DNA of 64,000 bases from Pyxicephalus adspersus. Taxonomy: Eukaryota; Chordata; Amphibia; Anura; Pyxicephalidae. The stretch spans positions 93,853,201 through 93,917,200 of the forward strand of contig NC_092862.1 of assembly GCF_032062135.1 (NCBI RefSeq), given 5' to 3'. A program made the translations under genes and the position numbers. The notes beneath the pieces are model-generated. The model made no database searches, was not told where the DNA came from, and saw nothing but the letters and a program-made list of their open reading frames with translations. Of this stretch, positions 52,228-61,697 are shown one piece after another. The first letter of the stretch is position 1; every line of letters begins with the position of its first letter.

Positions 52228-52255
52228 GCCCCTTTAAGAAAGGGGGTTGCCGCAG

Positions 52256-52273
52256 TTCTAGAACCCTCCAGAA
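52256..52273. promoter_or_regulatory. Heat-shock-element-like pentamer array
   Basis: The sequence reads TTCTAGAACCCTCCAGAA. TTC and GAA units alternate at exact 5-base spacing: TTC, GAA, CTC (one mismatch), GAA. Heat-shock factor binds at least three such alternating units. It lies 37 bases before the ATG of the small frame at 52310. Chance occurrence is possible. Confidence 0.35.
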
Positions 52274-52309
52274 ACTAAAAAAAGCTTCTGTGTATATGCA
52301 GTATTGAGA

Positions 52310-52477
52310 ATGGCTGAGAGTTTTGATTCTCCTAGGTTAGTGACTAGTCACCCGTCCCTTTTGCTGGGTAAGGTTCCTGATCATAGTAAAAGGAAACAGG
52401 ACCAATCATCAATAAAGGAAGTTGTTCCTGCACCAGTTACTGGGATTAAGGCCCACAGAGGTGGAATACGTATCTGA
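52310..52477 (+). CDS. Small open frame of 55 codons, unrecognised
   Basis: It starts ATG at 52310 with MAESFDSPRLVTSHPSLLLG and ends at the TGA at 52475-52477. Its composition is ordinary (Ser, Pro, Lys, Arg), unlike the Phe/Ile/Asn-rich chance frames nearby. No signal peptide or domain is visible. It lies inside a repeat-like block and could be the N-terminus of a lost transposon protein. I cannot assign a function, and a chance frame remains likely. Confidence 0.2.
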   Translation: MAESFDSPRLVTSHPSLLLGKVPDHSKRKQDQSSIKEVVPAPVTGIKAHRGGIRI

Positions 52478-53477
52478 AGAATAAGGGGATAAGGGGGATT
52501 CAGCAAGAGGAACAATTAGGAATCTACAGAGCCGTATAGGGCCTGTCCTTAGTTCAGCCTGGAAGAAAATATACGAAAGCCTTTTACAGCCTAATGAACC
52601 TGCGCAAGAAAATGCACTGCACGTGCGCAAAAGAAGGGGCAGCTATGACGTAGGCATGCCAGGGGTCTCTGCACTCACAGTCAGGCTTGATCGCCTTTTT
52701 TTTTTTTTTTGTTAATCCCCTCCCCCCGAAAAAGGTAATTATTACCTTGTTTAGAAGGGTTGTCTACCTTTTTAGGTAAGGTAAAAAAATTAATTTAGGT
52801 CCGCTTTAAGGTTTAAATATAATTAAAGATACATGGAATAAATATGGACTGTGGAAGAGGAAAACCTTTTTTTTTTATACTTCATAAGTGTACAACCACC
52901 ATGCTCCATTGGATCTCAGTGCAATAATGTAAATAGGAGACAAGGGAAGCAGCTGTTTCTGGGACAATTTAGCAAGTTACCTTATTAATTAATTTAGGAA
53001 ATTTAGGAACCTTTTTGCATGGTTTCTCTTGTGGATAAATCGGAAAAGCCCCAGTGTGGTATGGATCATTTGAAGCCTCATTGCACTCACAAATATTTAA
53101 AGAGTCTTCCCAAATGCATAGCAAAATACTACATTCTAGGTCAATACTACAATCTAAGTCATTAACATACAAAAAAAAACAGATTTTGGGTTCAGCTACT
53201 TTTTAACCTAAAGCAAGTATAACGGTGTCAAGAACTGACCTGGTCTGTGCTATAGAAGAAATTGTGCAAAAAAGTGATGTATTAGTTTAGAGTTATGGAT
53301 CAACAGCCCTTATCACTTTCTGCCCATTCTAAGTGAACCAATGGGGTTCTGTAGATGGCACCTTATAAAAACTAGATTACAGGTGTCTTGCCTGTCAAGG
53401 TCATCCAGGTCATGATATATGTAGTAGTAGTCACATTTAACTGGACTTGTTTTTGTAATGCTGAAGACATTTAGTTC

Positions 53478-53660
53478 CGCTTTAAAGTGGAAGTAAAATA
53501 ATAAAAAAAAAACTCACTTATACCTTCGCAGATCTATCAATCTGTTCGAAAGGTTTCTTGGATTGGGTCCCGCGTCGTCCTGGTACCTTCTAGACACCGC
53601 CAATTTCTTAACCCCTCCCCTGCTTTCCTTGTACGTCACCTGATCTCAGTGATATTGATG
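53478..53660 (+). mobile_element. Fragment of a TTTAAAGTGG-type TIR element
   Basis: CCGCTTTAAAGTGGAAGTAA opens the block, followed by an A run, CTCACTTATACCTTCGCAGA and a GC-rich interior. A matching inverted right end was not found. GCAGATCTATCA recurs next to the truncation point of the Tc1 element (61005), supporting a shared repeat family. Confidence 0.4.
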
Positions 53661-54255
53661 GGGAAAAAAAGGGTGCATTTTTTTTCACCTCATTGAATAA
53701 AAAGCCAGAAGACTCCTGGAATGCATGATATATGTATTTCAATATTATTACTAAAGAAAACATGATTTAGGTAGAATATCTTAGCATTTATATTTAAAAC
53801 AAAAAACAAATCCTAATAATTGTATTAGCAAATTACATTTGTTTTCTGTAAATAATTATTTTTTTTACTTTGTTTTTTTTTTGTTTTTTCAAAAACATTT
53901 TGTTTCTTTGTTTTAGTTAAATGTTGTGAACAATTTTTTTCAGTTTCTGCCTTTGGTTACTTGACACAGGAATTTATTTTACCACAGGTCTAAATCAGAT
54001 CACAGCTTTTATAAGTGTACTCTGGGCAGTAGATGCCTTTCAATGTCCTTTGCAAAGAACCGTACTGAGATAAAGGTTCTATTATATACGAAGATGTAAT
54101 ATTTAAATCAATGGGTCCATGAGAATGAATAGACAATTCAGTAAAGATCATTCCCTAGCTTAAAGTTCACAGGCCAAACATAAAGACCCTGTCCATAACA
54201 CATATATCCATGCAACATATACCATATATAACTGAGTATTGGCCCCTCTTGAGCT
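53661..54255. other. AT-rich non-coding stretch
   Basis: T-rich simple sequence dominates at 53840-53945. No feature is supported up to the start of the L1-like relic. Confidence 0.5.
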
Positions 54256-55234
54256 ATGGCAGTAACTATTGTTTCCCTTAATGTGCAGGGTCTTGATTCG
54301 CCAATTAAGCGGTCGAAGGCCTTCCGGTACTTTTTATGCACACAAAGCTGATATACTATGTCTCCAGGTAATGCACTTTTCCACCTCATCTTACCTAAGG
54401 TATTTCACGCCTTCTATCCTTTGTTGTATTTGCCCAATGTCCCTGTAAAACGCAGAGGCATCTTTATTACTTTCCAGAAGAATGTTTTTTTCAATTAGAC
54501 ACTGAAGTGGCTGACCCTCAGGGTCGATACTTGATCCTTGTAGGTAGTTTAAATGATGCTAAAGTAACATTGTTATCATATTTTGCACCTAATGACAATC
54601 AGATGCCACTTTTTACCCCTCTCATGCAAATACTACATAGGCATACGCAGGGAACCCTGGTGTTGTGTGGTGACACCAATGTTCCCCTGATGCTGTGGCT
54701 GGATAGAAAGAGTGGGTCTAATATGTCTGCAAAGCATAGGGTGTCTCCCTCCTCTAGTTCACTGCTTGAGTTACTTAGATCTGAGATGTTGGCGGTTGTT
54801 TGGCAAGAATCACACCTGAGAAAAACGGATCTGGATAATACGCATTTCTCCCATTCTCACCAATTGTTCACTCACATCGATCAGATCTTAGTGCATCAAA
54901 GGCCTTTGCCACTGATTAAGACCTGTACTATTTGTCTGTTTTGTGGTCTGATCTTGATGCTACTCTCTATTCCTTATACTCAATGCCTGACTCCTTTAGG
55001 TGGTCACTTAATGACTCTCTGCTAAGCAATCCCACTGTGGATCAAAAACTTCAGGAGACCCTTACTAAACACTTTTTAATCAATGAACAACCAGCAACCT
55101 CGACGAACACGGTTTGGGTGGCACATGAGGCAGTAGTTAGGGGTTGTCCCATCCAAACAGCTTCACAAATCAACAAGCAACGCATGGCACATTTGACTCA
55201 ACTGGTGTCCAAATATGCAGAGATATGTACCTGA
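54256..55234 (+). pseudogene. L1-like ORF2, AP-endonuclease region
   Basis: MAVTIVSLNVQGLDSPIKRS (54256 onward) is the typical start of the apurinic-type endonuclease, including the conserved Asn of NVQG. The Glu-containing QET segment is missing and a stop follows. DPQGRYLILVGSL, LSYFAPNDNQ and LVLCGDTNVP (GDxN motif) continue in the frame 54507-55025. FTHIDQILV is kept, but the SDH active-site triplet reads SDL (frame 54932-55234), so the catalytic His is lost. The frame then shifts, with RWSLNDSLL and HEAVVRGCPIQTASQ marking the linker towards the reverse transcriptase. Confidence 0.85.
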
Positions 55235-55326
55235 TACGCAGCGTCTTGGAATCATGATGTGAGGCGTCAGTTAGAGCAGACCCGGACACAATAAATCTCT
55301 GCATCGCCTCTCTGGCCAAAAAGACC

Positions 55327-56410
55327 TTGAGATGGTCCAAAAATAAGTTTTACAGATACAGCAATAAAATGCATACATTGCTGGCGAACAGGATGAGATG
55401 CTCCGAACACCGTTTTAGCTCATACCGGCTTAAAATCAATAAGATAGGCCTCATTAGTAATCCTATGCAAATTTTTCAGGAATTTTACACGCAGTTGAGC
55501 AAATTCTATCAGGCGCCCTAATCTTTCAATAGGGCGGCTATGGATAGGTTTTTTGAGCATTAGTCTCCTACAATTCCAACATTTTTGCAGGAAACCATGG
55601 AAACCCACATTACCTTGGACTCGTAGCAAATGTCCAGGGCCTGATGGATTTACAGCAACTTACTATAGGAAGGTACCCTCAATGCATATATCTGTATGCT
55701 ACCAAAGCCCTCCACTGATGCTATGACTTGGTCCAACTACAGGTCGATTTCTCTTCTCAACCTGGATGCGAAGATCTTGGCAGCAATCTTGGCGGCCTGC
55801 TTGGGCAGAGGAATTGGCTCAATTATTTCTGCTAACCAAACAGGTATTGCACTTAATTTATAAGGCCCGGACATTAAGTAACCCAGCGTTCTTACTTGGT
55901 CTAGACATTCGTAAAGCGTTCTATTCTGTTTTTTGGCAGTACCTTATGTCATTCCTGGAAAAACTGGGCTTTGTTCTTCTCTGTCTGACCAGCCCCATGG
56001 TATCCCTGCCTAAATTGATGGATGTCCTACAACGGTTTCAATTGTTCTCTGGACATCAGATGAATAACACTAAATGTAAGAAACCTAATCTTACATTGCC
56101 GCAAGAAACTGTGGTAGCCATAAAGGGGTCTTTTCCCTTCCAATGGGAGGCGAGACGACTAAGTTATTTGGGAATCTATATTTCACCATCATATGACACC
56201 CTGTATTCCGCCAACATCTCAGATCTAAAACGGCATCTTTTCGGGCTGATGGAGTCCTCAAAAAGTTACCAAATCTCAGGGCTGGGGGGCATAGCGTCTA
56301 TAAAAATGTCATGGTTACCAAAATTTCTATACCCTCAGTGGGTTTTGCCAGTTGGTGTTCCTGCACACGTTATGCAATTATTACAACGTAAGATGTTGGA
56401 GTTTGTTTAG
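55327..56410 (+). pseudogene. L1-like ORF2, reverse transcriptase with catalytic block deleted
   Basis: The linker/finger region survives in part (GLISNPMQIFQEFYTQLSKF, 55441-55510). In the frame 55766-56410, FLLGLDIRKAFYSVFWQYL keeps the first catalytic Asp. Immediately after EKLGF the text jumps to VLLCLTSPMVSLPKLMDVL, the part that normally follows the YADD or FADD box. An in-frame deletion at about 55972/55973 has removed everything from GFG to the two catalytic Asp residues. Downstream thumb-like sequence (HQMNNTKCKKPNL, LSYLGIYISPS) is well kept. Confidence 0.85.
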
Positions 56411-56550
56411 GGCTCCAGGCATCCACATACTCTCTTCCAGCAACAGAGTAGGGGGGGCCTCTCTGTACCCCACTTGAGTTCATATTACAACGCTGCGCAC
56501 GTAGTGCCTCCCTTAGCATAATATGTTCAAGACCATAACCCCCTTATTGG

Positions 56551-57623
56551 GTGTTCTTGGAAGCTGGAGCAGCTGAGCCTGTGTCGGTGGAGGCGCTACT
56601 TCTGATTCCATGTTCCCAGCGTTGCCACATAACTAATCCTATACTGCAGCATTCACCGAGAATCTGGGATTCTTTAAAATTGGTGGGTGAACTTTTTTCC
56701 CCGCATACTCCGGTGGCTCCTATTATGGGGAACCCACTCTTTATACTCGGAATGGAAGAACCGAGGCAATTTAGCTGGTGGCCGGCGAAAGATCTTTATA
56801 GGCTACATCATTTCATCAATCCATTTGGCATACTTCTTACTGTATTTCACAGTACTCATGAAGCTCCATCATCAGGAATCCTTCAATACTTACAAATTTA
56901 GCCTTTTGGCCAGACCAGGTTGGGGAGGTCTTCTGGCTCATTTAATATGACCCGGTTCGAGCGGTTGTACAAGATTATCAGGCGAAGGGAGTCCTCTTGA
57001 CCACATATAGTGACCTAGTACAGAAACTTACATTCACCCCCTCCTATATGCCTCATTGGGAAACGAACTTGGGCATGTTGTTAGAGCAGGAAGAATGGGA
57101 ACAAATTTGGAATACGGCAGCACATTGCAGCATAAATGCGTTAGCGGAGGAAGCCATTTACAAAAAGATGATGCGATGGTACATAGTGCCATTTCGTTTG
57201 GCTAAGTTTAAACCTGCCTACTATTGTGATTGCTTCAAGGGATGTAGAAGTGGGGGAACACTATATCATATTTGGTGGGAGTGTTCCACGGTGAAGACAT
57301 TTTGGACATGTGTATATCAAATGGCTTATACTATTTTGGAACGCTCTTTTCCTGAACGCCCTGTGAAGGCCCTTTTAAAATTGAAGCCCTGGGTTTCTAC
57401 GCATAACCAGTTTAAATTGTTGACCTACCTGTTTACCTCAGCTAAAATGGTATTAGCCAAGGCCTGGTGGTCTGCTGTCCCCACTTTAGCGCAAGTGAAG
57501 AATAAAATGTCTTGGTTTTTAGTGAATGAGAAGATTAGAGCTTTACTAGATGATTTTGTACCCAAATTCCAGGAGATATTGTCTCCATGGATCAAATACT
57601 TTATGGCTATGGGCTTGGACTGA
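56551..57623 (+). pseudogene. L1-like ORF2, C-terminal region with Cys/His motif
   Basis: Two frames (56551-56901 and 56997-57623) cover the C-terminal part. The second carries CDCFKGCRSGGTLYHIWWEC, the C-x3-C...H-x4-C arrangement typical of L1 ORF2 C-termini, then FWTCVYQMAY and a stretch to the TGA after FMAMGLD (57621-57623). It is the longest intact piece (208 codons). A frameshift or stop separates it from 56901. Confidence 0.85.
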
Positions 57624-57985
57624 TCAATGCTGTCTATATAACTATGGGTGTATGAATGAAATATGATTCCAGAAGATGGAAATTAGTTACTTGAGCGACC
57701 AGCCTCCCCTTTCTCTACTTTCCTGTCCCCTTGTCTTTATGTTGTTATTGTTCTGTGTTGGTGTTTTGTGTCTATGGACAGTATACTGTCTTTAAGGATT
57801 AGTATTTGTGTATCATATCCAAGGGGATTTAAGGCCTCGTCCCTATAGTTCTGCACAAACACTAGTGCCTGCAAAATGGTCTTGATATATGTATCTGAGT
57901 TCCTGAGTGTTGTAGACAACATTTGAATATTTTTTTTATTTGTTTACTGATTACATGATGTGCAAATACCAATAAAAACTTACTG

Positions 57986-58278
57986 AAACCAAAACTGCAG
58001 TAAGTACAGTCCAGAGGTGGTCTGGGTGTAATAAAAGTTCGGTGTGTACCCAATACAAGGAGAACGAGTACAAAATCATTATGCACTGGTGTCTGGACTC
58101 TGGAGATTAATAAGATGTGAGTTCCAGCACCTTTATTCATACAAAAAAAGCACTGACGGGATGTATCCAGATAATTTGGCACATAAGGTACCTCTTAGGC
58201 TGTTCTAAATACTGTAAAACTAGGATGTTCTCGCAATGGATGTATACACCCTGTTTTAAGTGCCTTGATATTCAAGTG
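57986..58278. other. Short non-coding stretch
   Basis: No supported feature was found between the LINE end and the next MITE fragment. Confidence 0.5.
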
Positions 58279-58427
58279 CGCCCCGCCCCCCCCAGCTAGG
58301 TCCTTCTCCTGACTCTGCTCGGGGTGGCACCGGCCAGAGCCGTGGAACACCTAAAAGGCCAGAGAAACCACCGTACTGGGCCGTATACGGCCCGCGGGTG
58401 GTAGTTTGCCTATGCCTGCTCTAGAAG
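58279..58427 (+). mobile_element. hAT-like MITE fragment, left end missing
   Basis: CTCCTGACTCTGCTCGGGGT, ACCGGCCAGAGCCG and AAAGGCCAGAG echo the direct-repeat units of the 22.3-kb element. The right end GGGTGGTAGTTTGCCTATGCCTG is typical for hAT MITEs. It abuts CTCTAGAA, which corresponds to TTCTAGAA inside the second copy of the neighbouring repeat, so it was probably inserted there. Confidence 0.6.
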
Positions 58428-58672
58428 TTAATTAATGTCTAGGCTCCAAAAAGTTTTTTTTTTTTGCTTTGTTTCTGAATAACTCACAGTGAGGATTTTA
58501 TACTGTAACTGACACCATGGTGCCTAATAATATGTTGAGACAAACATCTGTCCAAATTGCATTTATTCAAATAATGTACCTGTTCCGACTTACATACAAA
58601 TTCAACCTAAGAACGAACCTACAGTCCCTATCCCATTTGTAACCTGGGAACTACCTGTATGTTACTCCCATT
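58428..58672. repeat. Repeat copy A (right part), same family as 59188-59688
   Basis: AATGTCTAGGCTCC, AACTCACAGTGA, GCCTAATAATATG, GAGACAAACATCTGTC, AATGTACCTGTTCC and CTACAGTCCCTATC occur in the same order as in 59450-59688. It ends TAACCTGGGAACTACCTGTA. The left part is missing and replaced by the hAT-like fragment. Confidence 0.85.
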
Positions 58673-59187
58673 CACAACAGAATTTTAGCAGTTATTATCA
58701 CAGTCAAGAATTTTTACAAAAAGAGGACCATTAGTCTATAAATGTACATCTTTAATTCTATAATGGTTCTGGTTTGTGTACTGTTGACATGGCCCTTCTC
58801 AGATAACTGGGAAAGTTATCACATCAAAGACTATGCAAAAATGCATAGCAAAATGTAAAAAGTGTAGTGATAGTTTAAAAATTAAATGGTTCCTTGCATT
58901 TTTACAATGTGTTCAGCAAATTAAATAAAGCATTCAAGTTTAAAACTTATTCAATGCGTTTTATAAATCAACATTTATTTATTTTGTAAGTATTACTTAT
59001 TTTGTAACTCATTCTTACATCTTACCGGCTCACAAATCACTAATATGTTGCTTGTGCTTCCTCAGTAGGGCACCTTAATGCTAGTACCTCTGTTGTGGAA
59101 TTTGAGAATGAACTGATCCACAGTATCTGTAGCTACTGAGAGGGCTTATTTAGAAAGCTAATTTACTGCTCACTATTTGCATATACA
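58673..59187. other. Non-coding stretch without recognisable features
   Basis: No supported feature was found. Confidence 0.5.
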
Positions 59188-59688
59188 TACAGGTAGTCCC
59201 CGAGTTAAGGACATCCAACATACGGACAATTCCTTGATACAAATGGGAATCCCCTGCTCATTTGTGTGCAGGACGGAGGCTTGATGGGGGGAGGGGGGCA
59301 GTTTGCATGACTTGCAAAAGTAATGTTTTGCTAAACACAGCTGAGACTGAGCTCTTCTGCAACATCTTGTAACTCTTTAAAGACTAAGACAAATACTGCA
59401 GTTCTTTCTTTTTGCATATCAAAGCACAGCTTGTTCTAGAAGTTATTGAATGTCTAGGCTCCATAAAGTTTTCTTTTTTCTTTTGTTTTTTTGCTTAGTT
59501 TGTGATTAACTCACAGTGAAGATTTTACACAGTAAATGACACCGTGCTGCCTAATAATATGCTGAGACAAACATCTGTCTTAATTGCATTTATTAAAATA
59601 ATGTACCTGTTCCAACTTACATACAAATTTTATTTAGGAACAAATCTACAGTCCCTATCTCATATGTAACCCAGGGACCACCTGTTCA
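59188..59688. mobile_element. TIR element, full-length copy B
   Basis: The left end ACAGGTAGTCCCCGAGTTA (about 59190) and the inverted right end ACAGGTGGTCCCTGGGTTA match at 16 of 19 positions. The 500-bp interior has no coding frame. Its right half is repeated at 58428-58672. Target duplications were not clear, so the superfamily is unassigned. Confidence 0.7.
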
Positions 59689-59691
59689 TGT

Positions 59692-59706
59692 ATATATATA
59701 TATATA
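59692..59706. repeat. Short (TA)n tract at the Tc1 insertion site
   Basis: The Tc1-like element begins directly after this tract. Its last TA (59705-59706) serves as the flanking target dinucleotide. Confidence 0.9.
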
Positions 59707-60866
59707 CAGTTAGGTCCATGAATATTTAGACAGAGACAACTTTTTTCAAATTTTGGTTCTGTACATTACCACAATAATTTTAAATGAAACAACTCAGATG
59801 AAGTTGAACTGCAGACTATCAGTTTTAATTTAGTGGGTTGAACAAAAAGATTGCATAAAAATGTGAGGAACTAAAGCCTTTTTTTTACACAATCACTTAA
59901 TTTCAGGGGCTTAAAAGTAATTGGACAATTGACTCAAAGGCTATTTTTATGGGCTGGTGTGGGCAATTCCTTTGTTATGTCATCAATTAGGCAGATAAAA
60001 GGTTAAAAGGTCCAGAGTTGATTTGGGGGGGGGGTGCTTTTATGTGGAACAGACAACATGTGTCAAAGTAGCTCTCCATGCAGGTGAAACAAGCCATCCT
60101 TAAGCTGTAACAACAGAAAAAACCCATCCGAGAAATTGCTACAATCACAGGAGTGGCAAAACCTACAGTTTGGTACATCATTAAAAAGAAACAAAGCACT
60201 GGTGAACTCAGCAACGCCAAAAGACCTGGATGTCCACGGAAGACAACAGTGGTGGATGGCCATAGAATAATTTCCATGGTGAAGAGAAACCCCTTCACAA
60301 CAGCCAACCAAGTGAACAACACTGTCCAGGAGGTAGGTGTATCGATATCCAAGTCTACCATAAAGAGAAGACTGCATGAAAGTAAATACAGAGGGTGCAT
60401 TGCAAGGTGCAAGCCACTCATAAGCCTCAAAAATAGAAAGGCTATAATTGGCTTTGCTCAAAAACATGTAAAAAAGCCAGCACAGTTCTGGAAAAACATT
60501 CTTTGGACAGATGAAACCAAGATCAACCTTTACCAGAATGATGGCAGAAAAAAAGTATGCAGAAGGCATGGAACAGCTCATGATCCAAAGCATACCACAT
60601 CATCTGTAAAACATGGCGGAGGCAGTGTGATGGCTTGGACGTGCATGGCTGTCAGTGGCACTGGGACACTAGTGTTTATCGATGATGTGACACAGGACAG
60701 AAGCAGCCGAATGAATTCTGAGGTGTTCAGAGACATACTGTCTGCTCAAATACAGCTAAATGCAGTCAAATTGATTGGGAGGCGTTTCATAATACAGATG
60801 GAAAAGAACCCAAAACATACAGCCAAAGCAACTCAGGAGTTTATTAAAGCAAAGAAGCTATGAATT
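59707..60866 (+). mobile_element. Tc1-like transposon, 3'-truncated
   Basis: It starts with CAGTTAGGTCCATGAATATT, a Tc1-family TIR that I recognise from fish and frog elements, preceded by TA. Similarity to that family runs through the 5' untranslated region into the transposase. It stops abruptly after the codons for KAKK, near 60860, and no inverted copy of the TIR is found downstream. The following sequence has CTTAAAGCGGAA and GCAGATCTATCA, motifs of another repeat, so the right end was probably replaced by insertion or recombination. Confidence 0.88.
60078..60863 (+). pseudogene. Tc1-like transposase pseudogene
   Basis: The recognisable frame starts at or before ATG 60078 (MQVKQAILKL) and meets a TAA at 60108-60110. 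From there it is open to 60863. The N-terminal paired-type DNA-binding region includes PIREIATITGVAKPTVWYII and SKSTIKRRLHE. The catalytic core has ILWTDETKINLYQNDG (first Asp codon 60510-60512) and KHGGGSVMAW. The second catalytic block, expected as DNDPKH, reads EKNPKH (Glu codon 60801-60803), and the third acidic residue lies in the missing part. The protein is inactive on several counts. Confidence 0.9.
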
Positions 60867-61030
60867 AAAGCTATGAAAGACTTAAAGCGGAAATCCTTGC
60901 ACGTTTGGGAGTGACGGTGGCTGTCTGAGCTCAGTGAGTGCAGTTATGGAAAAAGTACGGGAGGTGAGTTATAAAATCCGTCAACCAGGGAAAAGGAAAC
61001 CAGAGCAGATCTATCACATTAGCCTACCAC

Positions 61031-61031
<1 letters not shown>

Positions 61032-61084
<53 letters not shown>
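61032..61084. repeat. (TA)n microsatellite
   Basis: A long TA tract, interrupted once by AAA near its start. Confidence 0.97.
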
Positions 61085-61086
<2 letters not shown>

Positions 61087-61658
61087 CTGGAAATTCCTAT
61101 CTTCTTTTCTAGCAAGGCCTGGTTCCCATTATGTGTGGTACAGTGCAGTTCACTGCACTTCACATAGTGTGTGATACGCAAGGGCATCTGACATAGACAG
61201 CAATATCTGATGTTCCCACTATATTTTTACAATGTACCACTGCACACATTTCTGTCCATTTTTGTGCATTACCCAATTCAAAGTAAGGAATGGGATCAGC
61301 ATCACAACAGACTGCCAGGAAGCTATGCATTGCAGTATAATGCACGAAAATGCACTTTCAGATAAAACCATTTTCATTGAACAGTAGCAACTATAAAAGA
61401 TGATTGATAACAGGTTTTGAAAAAGTGATCTGACCTTGTCTTTATTAGGCCATTCATATTCTCAAAGAATAATATGCAAACTATAGATTTATAGCCCTAT
61501 CTCAACACTGCCCACATTGTTGCTTCTTGCTGTCTTACAAAATGCTCTTTACAGCACTGCTCATTTGCTAATATGTGTGACACTCTGTGCCATGCTCTAT
61601 ATACAATAAAGGGTCCGTTCTTTAATAGAAAAAATGTACTACAAAAAGCACAAAAAAA

Positions 61659-61697
61659 CTCTCTCTCTCTCGCTCGCTCTCTCCCTCTCTCTTTCTT
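61659..61697. repeat. (CT)n simple repeat
   Basis: A CT-rich tract with CG and CC interruptions. It gives an Arg/Glu-rich frame on the minus strand and a Ser/Leu-rich one on the plus strand, both artefacts. Confidence 0.95.

Larger units (their letters stand above)
52228..52812. repeat. GC-richer repeat with an end resembling TTTAAAGCGGA elements
   Basis: The block stands out from its AT-rich flanks. The right edge GGTCCGCTTTAAGG resembles the CTTAAAGCGGA and CCGCTTTAAAG motifs at 60880 and 53478, suggesting a shared TIR type. A T15 run lies near 52697-52711, and an ACCTT/AAGGT-rich inverted patch at 52730-52785. The left part holds a heat-shock-element-like array and a 55-codon frame. The left boundary is uncertain and more than one element may be joined here. 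Confidence 0.4.
54256..57985 (+). mobile_element. L1-like LINE relic (ORF2 and 3' end)
   Basis: The endonuclease, reverse-transcriptase and C-terminal regions of an L1-type ORF2 lie in order on the plus strand, followed by about 360 bp of possible 3' untranslated sequence ending near CAATAAAAACTTACTGAAAC. No ORF1 was found upstream, so the copy is 5'-truncated or its ORF1 is unrecognisable. A poly(A) tail and target duplication were not identified. L1 elements move by target-primed reverse transcription; this copy cannot. Confidence 0.87.
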
